Below are positions 23,888 through 36,037 of a stretch of 64,000 nucleotides of DNA, piece after piece. The stretch spans positions 19,979,716-20,043,715 of the forward strand of contig NC_045144.1 of NCBI RefSeq assembly GCF_008831285.2. Reading direction: 5' to 3'. The notes under the pieces were generated by a model. It was not told where the DNA came from, did no database searches, and worked only from the letters and a program-made list of their open reading frames with translations. A program made the translations under genes and the position numbers. Origin of the DNA: Nymphaea colorata. Its lineage: Eukaryota > Streptophyta > Magnoliopsida > Nymphaeales > Nymphaeaceae. Positions within the stretch are counted from its first letter, which is position 1, and every line of letters starts with the position of its first letter.

Positions 23888-26235
23888 TTATTATACAAAT
23901 AATTTTATTTGTTTATATTTTAATTTTTTTTACCAAGATTACATTGAGTGAATCGATCTACTAATAAAAACTCCATCAAAACATTTTTTGAAACGATCAA
24001 AAATTTTTTTGCAATTTTTTTTTTTTAAATTTAGAGTGGAGCTAGTTTTTTATTAAAAGACCTAGTTTCAAAATTTTACACCGACTGAAATAAATTTTTA
24101 AAATTTTTATATGACATAATTAAATTTTTTAAAATTACATGAGTCTTTTTCCTGGCTCTACTCTTGGTTCTACTTGTCCTACTAGTCCAACAGATGGTGT
24201 TGTTGGTCTAAGGGTGTTGTCGTTGATCACAAGATAATTTGTCCTCCCACAAACTTCTTTGACTGACCAAGAAACTTCCTACATCTTAAGCAGACTATTT
24301 TTTATTTATATATACTGTTATAAAAAGTAGGAAATTACTGCAGCACTCTTTTTTTAGAATCGCATAAAATTTGTTTTGAACTGATTCACATGAGAAGGAT
24401 TCCTTAAAAAAATATTTCAAAACTCATATTTAGATTTCTTATTGTTTTATCCCCGTCGACATTATGGCGTACACGGTGGTGCATTACAGAAGGCCAAACA
24501 AATTGGAACTACATATATTATGATTTAGTTTTAAATAAATATTTTATTTTTAAAATCTGTTAGATTCGGTTCAAAAATCTAGATTTAGATTTGGATTCGG
24601 ATCTAATTGTAAAAATCGGATTTAGATTGTGAACTCAACCACGGCGTCTTATTCAAGCTTTGTCTACTACAGAACTTCAAATTGTCATGAAAATATATGG
24701 AAGCAAAAGTAACATACTTCCCTTCTGTTATATGACACACTGAAAATAATCTTAGTACCAGTCTTTTAAAAGTTTTATAGGATCTAAACTCACAGTTTAA
24801 AAAAATTGGGCAGGTAAATTTTAATTTTTCAAAATGTGAAACGGTTCTTCTGTGGCCCCTGGGTCCGCCACCGGGTTTCGCGGTGCTAGGGACAAAAAAG
24901 TTTGTTTTTCTTCATGATATGTTACCTCACATTTGGAATATAATGAAATGAAGGACAGAGCTGTCCGTTCCATTTATTTATTGTAATCGTACAAATCCAG
25001 AATTACATATTTGTGTCACACTTTGGTCGAACCACATGGCATCCAGATGAACCGTCAAAAAGGATATTGTTATATTAACTTTTTGAAGAATTGAATATTT
25101 ATACGAAATAAAAATCTAAAAAATCGGTTAATATGATAAGAGTAATAAAAAAGTATGTGAAACATAGCCCTCATGTATCTGGCTTAGAATCAAATTGATT
25201 TTTCACAAATTCGATTAGAGATGGGCTATTAAGCCCCATTTTTCACAACAATCAAAATGCCATCTCCGAAAATTTGGCAGTAGGTCTATCGGGTTCAGAT
25301 TTAAGAAATGACATCCAATAAGGATTTCGATTTGTATGTACATAATTATTTGATTGAATTCTGATTAGGTTTTAAATATATGTTCTATATGTGATGCTTT
25401 TACATTTTGAAAATCAATCAAATTCAATTCAAAATTCAAATTCAAATTCAAATATGAAAGTAAAATTGGATTCGAATTGGATTCAAATTATGAAATTGGA
25501 TTTCAGATTCGGATTTAAATATGAATTTTCTTCATTCCTGGACGGAGTGTTTACTACAAATGAAAAGCCAAAACCTCTCTCATTCTCTCCTTCTTTCTCT
25601 CACTGCTGCTCAAAAAGGAAAAAAAAACTCTCACACCGGTTAAAGTGGATTTTCTTCTCTTTTTTTAAATAAATCCACAAATTTTGGCTTATTTCATAAA
25701 TTCTCAAATGTTGAGAATAATTACCTTTTGTGTGGGTTCAAAGCACACTTGACTTACTTTAATAGATCACTTGTACTTTGTATTCTCTGCATAAGATTCA
25801 ACGTTTTTATGTAAAAAAAGAAAGTGATTACTGATAATTAGTTCGGAAGATTTACAATCATCACACTAAAGCTTATACCCTTTTATGATTTTTTTTTCTT
25901 TTTTTTTCTTACAACTCTACATAACTTTGGCTTAGAAAAAGATTACTCTATCCATGTCCTAATGTAACCTTGGGATTCGAAAGAATAGACGCATCTTCCA
26001 AGCTTTTCAAAAAAAAAAAAAAAACTGTAAATGAAGCCATTTATATAATTTGACAATTATTTTTCACCTTGTTTTGCCGGAGGCAGCTCTGTTGGCGGCA
26101 CCTTGTTAATCTCTCTTTCCCTGAGCGCTTATTCTGATTTTTCAGAGTTACAATTTTCTCTGATATGATCTTGCATATCATATCAGAATAATCTGCAATC
26201 GCTGCTGCTACTGTTGCAACAACAACAATGGCTCG
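23885..26235. other. AT-rich intergenic region, relics only
   Basis: No supported gene. A stretch at 24033-24164 has short inverted ends (AGAGTGGAGCTAG and, reverse complemented, AGAGTAGAGCCAGG) and may be a tiny relic element; no target duplication was found. At about 24840-24900 a fragment resembles the end of the CAGGGGCGGAGCC MITE family. From 25290 to 25520 the DNA is of the GGATTCGGAT repeat type. Confidence 0.5.
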
Positions 26236-26238
26236 GGT

Positions 26239-27306
26239 TTAACAGATTTCAGATCGCTTCAGTTTACTCTGAACTTGAAAAAGAGACGTTGACAGCGCGC
26301 CCATGGCGGAACGGAGCTCCGCCGCGGCCATCGTCTCGAAGCTTCCTCTCATCAATGGCGGATAGAACAGCCACGCCGCCGTCACGTACATAACGGTCAG
26401 AGTCAACAGCACACTGACGAGCCGAGGGAGGCTCGGAGCGCCGACGACCCACTTGAGGCAGAGCTCCCCGGAGGTGAGGAAGCCGTGCAGGACGAAGAAG
26501 GTGGCCCACTCCCAAGTCGGCGGCTCGACCATCAGGTAGTACAGCATGAGCTCGTGCATGAGCCCAGACACCAGGAAGGTGGCCAGGGTCGCCACCAGGC
26601 GCGCTGGGCTCGAGCCGACCAGGCGCGAGCAGGCTGACCGGACGGGGCAGTACACGGCGGGCCTGAGGATGGTGGTGACGGCGAGGTTCCAGCGGCGGCC
26701 CCAGAAGTCGCCGAGCGACGTCGAGATGTAAGGCCGGTCGAACTGAGAGTGGAGCTGCACGCCCAGAAACAGGCGAGCCGGGACGGTGGCCGCGCCGAGG
26801 AGGACGTCGAGGGGGGCGAACAAGACCAGCGTGTAGAGCAACGGGAGAACGGCGGCGCGGTCCGCTGGGCGAAGTCGCTGCCGCAGGCTTCGACGGTCGG
26901 GACCGTCAGAGCGCAGGCGAGCGCGATTCTCGGAAGGGTCCTGAACAGAAGCAATCCCCGATCATTCTCATGGTGGTCCTGCACTTTCTTCGGATCGAGC
27001 GGTTTGGCCTCGATGGGGAGGGCCGCGAAGGGGAGGAATCGGCGGAGGGAGTGGCGGTGCAGGGGGAGGGGACCGGCGTCGAAGCAGAAGAGGAGGAGCT
27101 TGAAGTTGGACATCCAGCTGAGGCAGAAGGCGGTGGAGCTGCGTATGGCGATAGAAGACATCTGCCAGGGGAGCAAGAAGAAGAGGTAGACGACGGGAAG
27201 GGTGGCGATGAGACGAGGAAGCTTCGTGGGGAGCCTGGAGACGACGGAATGGACGTAGATAAGGGCCGCCATGGCCGAGAGCCACACTCTCACAACTGCG
27301 CTGAGT

Positions 27307-27314
<8 letters not shown>
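26239..27314 (-). pseudogene. Wax-synthase-like acyltransferase, copy D, one-base frameshift
   Basis: Sister of copy C. From ATG 27312-27314 it reads MKELSAVVRVWLSAMAALIY and SRLPTKLPRLIATLP, in frame to SDFAQR. Near 26862 copy C has GGTGACGCTGGG while D has GGTCCGCTGGG, one base shorter. The rest (LYTLVLFAPLDVLL, DFWGRRWN, LMHELMLYY, PPTWEW) continues in the next frame to TAA at 26239-26241. All catalytic residues remain in the second part, and apart from the single deletion the gene would encode about 358 aa. It may be a young pseudogene, an allele, or a sequencing error. As it stands the product stops being an acyltransferase after about 150 residues. Confidence 0.85.

Positions 27315-27343
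<29 letters not shown>
27315..27343. repeat. (CT)n directly abutting the start codon of copy D
   Basis: About 29 bases of pure CT repeat lie immediately 5' of the ATG of copy D, so the transcript leader would end in (GA)n. Copy C has a shorter, interrupted version at the same place. Confidence 0.85.
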
Positions 27344-27348
<5 letters not shown>

Positions 27349-28269
27349 AGGTGAAACCTAGATCTCTCTATCTCGATCCCTCAGCTGAATTCGATGATAT
27401 AAAATAGCGAAGAAAGTACAGAGAGATAAAGAGAGAGAGGAAGAAAGTGGCAGAAAATGTTTGGACAGATTCACAAATTCAAATTTTGAAGTTTTTACCG
27501 TATCCTAAAAATGTGTGATACTATGACCATATTAGTTTAGACCAATGAAGACGTACCCTTTTTAGCCGAAGTTCGTTATAGGAGCTACAGTAGTTAACTA
27601 AAATACTTTTAGTTTTATCAAAATAAAATTGAAAAAAAATAATAAAAAAAAACTAGGAAGAACATTTCCTTTTTAATAAATTATCAAAAGTCTTTCTCTC
27701 CTTAACTGTGCATAACTTTCTCTCAAACAATATTTCATTTTACTATTCAGTTGAATGCAGAACCAATTGAAAGTCGAACAGTTGCCATCCTCAGTCCCAC
27801 GATACCAAACTTGCTTTTGATGTCTCTTCTCATAATAAGCTTCAACTTGCACACATGGATTTTACAACACAAGCAATTAACGTCCCTGACACTCAACTGT
27901 TCACCTACCAGTCTATACATACCATCGCATACCAACCAAATCTGAGCAACACTGATGACATGGGACCGGTCCAAAGAATAAACTATACAGCCAAGTGTTC
28001 TTATGTTTATGTCAGTACATTATCAGTATCGATATCCAATATATCTACAACTGTGAAATTGATATTTAGCTTGATTGCACCTGACGTAACGTGAGAACCA
28101 CATTGTGCAGTTTAATCACTTGATATTTCTTCGCCGTATGCCTCGATCAGATGAAAGTGATAATGCTTTTTGTCTTGAAAATTCAGATCCCCAAATACCA
28201 CTTCAATCCTCAAGAGCAACGCGATTACTTGAAATCATAAAGCGTTGAAAATTTGGCTTTCTGATCCCA

Positions 28270-28358
28270 GGCAGTGGCGAAGCTGTCGCCGGACAACAGA
28301 ATCCAGCCATCGCCTGCTAAAGGCTTTGAAACCTTCGGCGACCACAGAAATCGTATCG
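28270..28358 (+). other. Exon-like stretch, unknown protein
   Basis: Framed by an acceptor-like TTTCTGATCCCAG and a donor-like GAG|GTATTT, it reads VAKLSPDNRIQPSPAKGF then ETFGDHRNRIAR without stops, with codon composition unlike its AT-rich surroundings. No neighbouring exon was identified. It could be an internal exon of an unseen small gene or a relic. Confidence 0.3.
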
Positions 28359-29420
28359 CGAGGTATTTTCTCACAGCAGCCTTACATCGTTGTCACCCTA
28401 ACCACAAGTCTACATCACTCTATTCATTGCAAGAAGTTAAAAGAAGGAAAAAAGATCTCAAGTGTAGGGATGTTCATACTCTTAACTCTATCACCCTTTC
28501 CGGATGTTCACATTTCTAATGTTAAATCTTAACTCTTGTCTCCTTTCTGGATGTTCACATATCAGAGTCTAATGTTAACGAAGAAAAATCATATCTGAAA
28601 TCTGAAGTCTGATTTTACAATTGGAATCTGATATTTGAATTTACATCCGAATACAAATCCAATTTTTTAACTAAAGTCAACTGACTTTCAAAATGTAAGG
28701 GCATTGAATATATGATATTTATTTAAAACTAAATATGTTTTGAATCCGAACCTAATTCCAACCATAAGTTTGTGTATCTCTGAATCTGATTGGATGTCAT
28801 TTCTTAAATATGAATCTTATCTGATTTCTAAATCAAAATATTAATTTGTTTTTTCATATCTAGTTTTTTTTTTAAACTGTTCAAATAAAATATATTGACT
28901 CCCATAATTAAAGGTGCAATGATGTGATTTAGGGCGAAAAATTCCTGTGCCTGCTTGCAATCAGCAAATTGATAGACATGCACATGTTCTTCCCTTGGAC
29001 AATGTTGCAAAAGGACGAGGCTTCTTCCAGACAGAGTGAGCTTCGCAATGTGCAGTTCCAATGATCAGTAAGAAGCACAATGATTTTTTTTTAAAAAAAA
29101 AAGGCAAACAGCGGAAAATGTAACTCCAGCTGCTTTTCAAATTAACTACTGCAATATCATTAAATTTTTATACAGCCATGTCCATCACTTACAAGTTCAG
29201 CATCCCTAACGATTCCAAGAAAAAGGAAAACAAAAATGAGAAGATACCAGCTAAACATCCAGAATGGTAAAAGTCAATGTTAGGTAATAAGAACAACAGA
29301 GGGAAGTAGAAATTTGTACACCTCGACAGAAAGTAACAAGAAAACCAACTAATGCAGCATGAGAAAATGTGCTCTGGCTACTGATGAAGGGGCACAGTGA
29401 GAAATGAATCTGTCCATGTC

Positions 29421-29612
29421 CAGTGCAGAGCTATGAGTTTTTCGTTGCAGAAACAAAACTATAGTTTCGGGGCCGAGATATATTTTTTCAAAATTTTTAT
29501 ATAGATTAAACAGTTAAACTAACATTTTTAAAATTTACATGTAAATTTTTTTTTTTAAAAAATCTGAGGGGTGGCCATGGCCCCTGCCAGCCCTGCCCAC
29601 CGTCCACCCCTG
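29421..29612. mobile_element. hAT-type MITE, 192 bp, perfect 8-bp target duplication
   Basis: TCCATGTC stands at 29413-29420 and again at 29613-29620. The element between begins CAGTGCAGAGC and ends CCACCCCTG, so the ends are CAG...CTG with the right end reading CAGGGGTGGACGG in reverse. The interior is A/T-rich and ends in a GC-rich 'GGGGTGGCCATGGCCCCTG' patch, as in the copies at 46299-46499 and 62652-62863. No coding capacity. The 8-bp duplication and CA(G)G ends fit non-autonomous hAT elements. Confidence 0.8.
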
Positions 29613-31363
29613 TCCATGTCAATCTCATCACCTTCATCAGAGAAAAATTTAAATCACCTGACCCACATCCTAGTTCTTATTTGACTATTACATGTTTTGC
29701 AGATTTACTAGATCTTCTTATTACTAAACTACACATTACATTGACAGATAGTAAGCTCATTTGTGAAGCATGGAGAGCATGCATTCTAAGAAAAAGAACT
29801 GCAAGCCTGCAAGAATGCCATTTGATTATATACTTCTCATAGATTTCTGTTCGGACAGGCACATGACAATGATGGAAGCAAGATTCCTTGTCATTGTGTC
29901 TCAAGTCTTTGTGTAGATTTGCCCACTTCTATTTTTCTCTCTGGTACAGCGTAATGAGGAAGATGACCATTTCATCTTATAGTAACCATCTATTTGTTAC
30001 AGAAGGTCTGGTTAAGTACAACTTCGGACTCCTGCAGAGTGCAGAGTGAAAACAACTACCTGACTGTTCATACAACATTGTTATCAAGCTGTAGGGCTAT
30101 GAGGAAGGAAACTAACCTTTTGCAACAAGATTGAAGAACTAGGCAACTAGCTGCATAACCAATTTCCCACAGTTTAATCGCATTGATGCATGTGTTGTGC
30201 CCACATGGGCACTTAGATATGACATGGATTAATCACAGGTTTAAATTTGATATTCATCTAACACAATTAAAAACAGCGAATAATTTTCACGTGCTTCGAG
30301 CTAAATTTTTTACCATCGGATTCTAAAGGATAATACAGATCATACATAGGTATGGTGATACACCAAAAGACCTAGGATTCTAGTGGCTTTCATGCAGAGA
30401 CATTTTTTTGGAATATGGGTATGCAAGAAAATATGAAAATTTAGAAACTCAAGCTAATCTGGGGCCTAGTTCTTTCCATGAAAAAATAGTACATGCCAAA
30501 AATCTTACACATTTACGTGTCTATAAGAAAGTCCAACACAGTTGGCATCTAATCTTTAATATAAAGTGGGAGCCTACATGTAGCTCTGTAGCTCCTTTTC
30601 GGATAACCCATCCTGACACAACTGTGGCTAGTGTTATCGGACCAAAAAGAATAAAGGAAATCATCTTTTGACATTCAATAATTTTCTGGCATAACAGAGG
30701 GCTCAAGCATTTTCAAGTTTTCTGTAAGAAACATTAATCACACAAAGGTGTTTTCTAGATAACCATGACAAATTATGTTTTTAACTGATTGTCTTTATAA
30801 TTTAATGACCCAGCATAGTAGAGAGTTGAATGTTGATATAAGAAATTTCATATCCATAGAAGGGAGATCGCAGAGGTGCCTTATTAATAGAAAAGAAATC
30901 TTTGAGTCCAAACAGAACAGAGAATTAAAGCAGGAAACACGGAGCTTCATGTCATGCAATATGCAGTGTTAGGCTCTTCCAGCCCAACAGAGCCTCCACA
31001 TGGCTCTGTGTGATATTCTAACATATAACACCAAAAATAATTTGCTCAGAGGAAAAATTTTACATTGCCCTTCCAACTTAGCAAAACAAAAAGTAACTTC
31101 TTGGGCACAGCAACCTAGTTCCACTTGCTAACCATCTCTAGATGTTAATGATTTGCATCTTCATAACCCATGTACAAGATCCATTTACAAGTCAGGTCCA
31201 CCAGATTTTTTGTGCAAAAGTCAATAAACATGGCACCCAGGGTTCATGTTTGCTGGATACAAGTGTACACACTGAAAAGAAGGCTTGATCAAGACGGGTG
31301 ACATCGAGAATAAACAAGGAACTAGCTTCCTTGAGAATGAATGTATCACCAGAAAATGAAAAT

Positions 31364-32509
31364 TCATATTCGGATGCCTGCATAGAAACCACTAACTGCA
31401 GAAACACCTACAACTATTGACGCCTGCAGCATATCAAAAAAAAAAAAAAGAAAGGAAGATTTCAATGCCAGCACGCAAGTTTGATAGAGCACATGAATAT
31501 GCTCATGTTATATCATATGCCTGTGTTTGAATGCACTATCATGTAATATAAAAGGTCCAATATACTATCCAACAAGGAAAGTATTTCTTCCTTTAAACTG
31601 CTTTTCTTTTGATAGACAAACCGGAATCATATAAATCAAGTTTCACTTTATTCCTCCAGTTACGAACGTTTGCCCCTTATACTCGGTCTTCCCTCCTGAA
31701 TCATTGTCAACAAAAACCAGACCCACTCTTTTGTGCCCACACAGCTATATATATATTTTTCCAATTCAATCTGGAATCCCAGATCAAATCTCTTATCTTA
31801 CAGTCACAACAAATAAATAAAAAAAGTTGGCCTTTCGTTTTATAAAAATTAACATCATATCACAACAGTTTATACCAGAATTAACCAACGCAAGAGAAGG
31901 TAAAGAAAAAAAATGAAACCAGAAAACATAAAAAGCTCATTGGGTGCTAAACTTTCTTGCTGTTCGCATCATTTAAAGCTAGAAATTTCTTTACCATTTC
32001 TGAAAGAACACTTGCAGCACCCCCTGTTTTTTCTCAGTACTCATCACTACTTTCTCTTGTTTCTTTAGAAACTTCTTCCTGGATCTTTTCTATGCTGAAC
32101 AAAGCAATAAAAACAAGCAGACATCGAGAATCTGGAATGAGTCGCGTGAAATAATTGAAAGCGGGAAAAAGAGGGAACTGCATCTAAAACATTAGCACAA
32201 ACCTACAATCCTTTCCCTGTTGATTAGTTCCAAGGGCTCCATAGCCCGAACCATTGCCTTGCCTCGGCCTCTGTCATATATATGCAATAGATTTAACAAC
32301 CCATTACTAAATATGAGGAAGCAGAAGGATCTTACAGTGTCTTTAGGTTGTGTCTGATAAGTGCAGTTGAGGATCTTAATTAGCCCACCGTACCTTAGGT
32401 CCGACATATGCAAATGACAGTGAAGAGGGAGACCAATAACAGGGAGAGGGCCGAGATACACCGCTGAGACGGAGGTGGGAGAAAGCAGATGACGGACGGA
32501 GAATGCCAT
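31364..32509 (-). CDS. Small four-exon gene (112-codon reading) with an in-frame TGA
   Basis: Exons on the minus strand: 32509-32394, 32270-32203, 32089-31995 and 31423-31364. Each junction has GT/AG and the phases fit. The reading is MAFSVRHLLSPTSVSAVYLG, then HMSDLRGRGKAMVRAMEPLE, LINRERIVEKIQEEVSKET, SSDEY, a TGA at 32036-32034, EKTGGAASVLSEM and finally ASIVVGVSAVSGFYAGIRI with its own stop. The tail has one hydrophobic, glycine-containing segment, suggesting a small membrane protein; the N-terminus could be an organelle-targeting region. The TGA stands where a one-base change from TGG (Trp) would explain it. If translated as is, the product is 79 aa and lacks the membrane segment. I do not recognise the family. 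The exon structure is inferred from splice sites and frame only. Confidence 0.5.
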
Positions 32510-35500
32510 TTGAGAAGATGAAATGTCGGAAATTTTCGGAAAGGCGTAAAATGTCGCCGGCAAAAAACGAAACAGTGCGTTTTTTCACCTTCTTAAAAAG
32601 AAATCATATTTAGTCCACAAAATTTTCAAAAAATCCCAAATCCTCTTTCGTGCACCCGTTTTCACAAAGACCGTTCTGACTTATTACGACGGCTGAAAAC
32701 AACGTTGTTAATTCCCCATACAAGCAGAACACCAGCTGAAGCACAAATCTCTCAGCCTCAGCTTCAGGGATTCAGAATCAGATCTTTGAAAGTTGTGCAG
32801 TTGCGTTAGAGGATAGGGCCAAATTGTTCCACCTTTTATAGTTTTACAAAGAACAAACGTTCTAGGTCTGTTCAGTGAACTGGTATGGCTTGTGGATGAT
32901 GAAGGAGATGAGATAAATATTACTGTAATTGGCAGCAGCTACACTATGGTCTTTGATATAGATATTCATGCTCTTTCTTGAAGTGTTGCCATAGTTTTCC
33001 TTATGATTGTGCAATAAAGGGTCAAGTTTGCTGCTTTAACTGAACCAGGTCAAGATCTGTCACCTAAAACATGCATTTGGAAATCGGTTGCCGTTTGATC
33101 GCTAAATGGGAATTACCACTTCTAAAGCCATTTATGAATCCAAAGAAGCATTTGGTAAGAGTCTTTCAGTTTGCTATTATTGAGCTATCCAACCAAAAGA
33201 GCAAGCAAACTGGAAAAAAAGAGAGAGACAGTTCCAGTAAACTGAAGAAGAGAGACTACTTCTCTATAAAGTTTAGACTAAACGAAATTTAGGTTTTCTA
33301 TTAGTTTATGGAATTCCTTTTTTCTTGTGTGTAATATGTCCTTGATTCAATTTTTTTTGAAAAAAGTTCTAGTATCAAAGCTTGAAGAAATAATCGTCAG
33401 GATATTCTCAACTGAATATTCTCTGTTTCTCAACTGAACTTTTGAGCATTTCAGTCTCATAAAACCGAAACAATTCGGGTAGTCGCTTTGGCCTGCTGTA
33501 ATGTTACATGTTGAAGTTATGGCTATGGACCATTTTTAAAGAAATATGCTCAAAGGAAAAGACAAAAGCATTACGTTGGAATGAAGAACAGTGACTGAAG
33601 GAAATGGAAATGCGCTTTTAACCTCCATGAATAAGCATCTCCTACTGTCCTACACTTACTTTCCAGGACAGCAGTTCTCATGGTTTAATGGGAGTTTATG
33701 GTCCTCTCCCCATCATCCTACCTTAGCTACAAAGAATGCAGAAATGGCTTCTTCACTTAGTATCATATAATGCTCTGGTTCCAAGTTCACTGCATCTGAG
33801 AAGATAGTACATGTCTGATATTACGAAGGCACAGCAGTGGGTGTACATGTCTGATATTACGAAGGCACAGCAGTGGGTCAATCAAATTGAGATTGAACAT
33901 TCTACTGTTCTCAAAGTTCACAAATTTGGCAGTGACAAAATTGGGGTACGATAACAAATCACACCAACGGAGCCCAAATCTACTATGCAATGCCTAATAG
34001 TTCGACTGTCCTTAAGGGTTTCTCTACACAGAAGGGATTGCCCACAAAAGTTTTCCAATAAAGTAGGCAAGATGTTTTTCCAATAGTTCACTGATGTCTA
34101 ACCATTCGGGCCTTAGATCTTAAGAAAAAGAATCAGCTAGGTAACTGCACACTGAGCAGTTGCAAAGGACCTGGTATGCCGAAAGCTCCATTGTTTTTTC
34201 ACGACTCTTTAAAGTTTAAACAATGGTGTGTTATTGTGCACCACTTTTTTATTTCAAGCAGCTTATAAAATTCGATGTAATTTTTCTTTTTTGTTTGCCT
34301 GGAGAGAACTTAAGCAGCATATAATTTATGCTGTGCATTAGGCTCTTTCTTTCCAGCATTTCAAGTTAGAAATTAATTGCATTGAGATGATGCTGTCATT
34401 TTACAGCATATGACACATTTTCTAGACAAGTGAACACTGTAAGCATTCCCCAAAAGAGATATAAAGGTGGCTGGATGTCCCGTTCTACTTTATATCCATC
34501 AAAGCAATGGTGGGCATGCTGGATTTGGATTGGAACAAAGAAGAAATAGTTTTTGGTTCTATCACTACACAGTTGAACCCTATTACCTGTGGTTTTCCCC
34601 CAAGTTACGGGTTTTTCCACATTAAAATAATGCGGTTATATGATTTGTTTGTTTTCCGCACGATCCTAAGGGGACTTGTTAGCTTCGACAGGGTTCAATA
34701 ACTCCTAATCTTGTTAGAAAATGGAATTTGGTGCAAAAATTTTGGAATGATTTCTTGGACAAGGTAGAGAGTGCCCCAATCTTAAGGGCGCGCAACCGGG
34801 CCGCACGGCAGTTCACATCCAAAAGATTCGAGTTTTGAATCACATGGATGCTGTCACGTTCCGATGCATTATTTCTCTATGTTGAAAATGGTAGTGAGAA
34901 TGACATTCGAGTTGAACGGTGTACCATAAATCTACACACACGGACTTTAAAGTAAAACAAAACCTTTGAACCATGAGAATATGACCTCAGAAGGCTATTT
35001 CTCCAAGTAAACATTCAATTTTTTTTTTTTAAAAAAAGTTGAGTTTTCTTTTTAGATTTGGTTTGAAAATTTCAACCATAGCAAGCAGACGTGGAAAACC
35101 ACTATTTGAAGATTCACGATCCCGCGGAATCCTACTCACACAAACAGCGGAAACTTGTAAGAAAGGCAATTTGTACATTTTAGACCCTTGAGGTTGCGTT
35201 CACAAAGTTTAGAAATTGTATATATATTTAAGGAATGAGTTCAATCAATGATATTTTGTTTTACTTTAATTCATTCTCTTTTCTCTTTTTTTTTATAATT
35301 ATTTTGCTCGCATTAAAGACCGAAAGATCGTAAAAAAGAATGAAGGGACTCGAGAAAACCAATTCCAGAGGGAAACTGGTTAACCAATCGTACAATATTT
35401 ACCATTGATTTTTTAAATATATAATAAATAATAAATAAACCTGATTAGAATAAAAATCTTAAACATATTTCAAGATAAAATAGTGAATGTCATGTGACAT

Positions 35501-35640
35501 CAACGAAGTCATTGATCGACGAATTAGTCAATTCAATAGATGGAGTGGTTGAGGAGTCCCCTTTCAATAATAGCACAATCATTTTTAATAGGCTTCCCAT
35601 TCCCACGAGTAGAAGTGAGCGAATCCTGTGAAAAGCGGTG
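32510..35640. other. Intergenic, no gene recognised
   Basis: Moderately AT-rich DNA. The single structured item is a perfect 36-bp tandem duplication at 33807-33878. A GC-richer patch at 34787-34860 (CGCGCAACCGGGCCGCACGG ... GATTCGAGTTTTGAATC) vaguely resembles a tRNA-derived SINE head but is too diverged to call. Confidence 0.5.
33807..33878. repeat. Perfect 36-bp tandem duplication
   Basis: GTACATGTCTGATATTACGA...CAGTGGGT is repeated exactly, starting at 33807 and 33843. Lack of differences suggests a recent slip or an assembly artefact. Confidence 0.9.
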
Positions 35641-35755
35641 TGAAACAACTGGTTGAGCTTGGCGCTAGTAGGCAGTCATTGGCTCGTTCAAATCCCAATG
35701 ACGCCCACTTCTTATCTTCGGCAACCGACAAAGTCTCTTGTTTTCTCTAAGTAAA
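35640..35755 (+). repeat. Possible tRNA-derived SINE fragment
   Basis: TGGTTGAGCTTGGCGCTAG resembles a Pol III A box, and GTTCAAATCCC (35686-35696) a B box, about 35 bases apart as in tRNA-type heads. No clear tail or target duplication is visible, so this is only a suggestion. Confidence 0.3.
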
Positions 35756-35868
35756 ACCCCAAATAAATGAAGCATTTATCCTATTGTTGTATCCCTTATT
35801 TATAAAGAAAAAATTTAAAATTAAGGAAAAACATTAGATCAAGCCCAGCCAGAGTGTGATGTCAATTC

Positions 35869-36020
35869 GGGCTCAGGCTGGCCTGGAACCATTTTTATGA
35901 ACCGCACCCAGCCCAGCCTGAGCCTGGCCTGACCCAGGCTGGGCGGGCTCAGGCTGGCCTGGAACCATTTTTATGAACCGCACCCAGCCCAGCCTGAGCC
36001 TGGCCTGACCCAGGCTGGGA
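35869..36020. repeat. 76-bp GC-rich tandem duplication
   Basis: GGGCTCAGGCTGGCCTGGAA...CCCAGGCTGGG is present twice with a 76-base period, almost without differences. It belongs in style to the GGCCGGG blocks elsewhere. The units contain self-complementary words (CAGCCTGAGCCTGG / CCAGGCTGGGC), so they can fold. Confidence 0.8.
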
Positions 36021-36037
36021 GCCGGTAGGCTCGAAAG

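Larger units (their letters stand above)
27350..31360. other. Intergenic region, little recognised
   Basis: Contents that can be named: an exon-like stretch at 28270-28358, GGATTCGGAT-type repeat at about 28590-28860, and a MITE at 29421-29612. Between 29620 and 31360 nothing is supported. Open frames such as 30408-30671 lack splice context or similarity. Confidence 0.5.

Noticed and set aside
24033-24164. Short element with inverted ends AGAGTGGAGCTAG / AGAGTAGAGCCAGG
   Set aside because: No target duplication and ends too short; kept only as a remark in the intergenic entry.
34787-34860. Possible second SINE-like tRNA head
   Set aside because: Only a palindromic GATTCGAGTTTTGAATC word is visible; the A-box region and the tail are missing.
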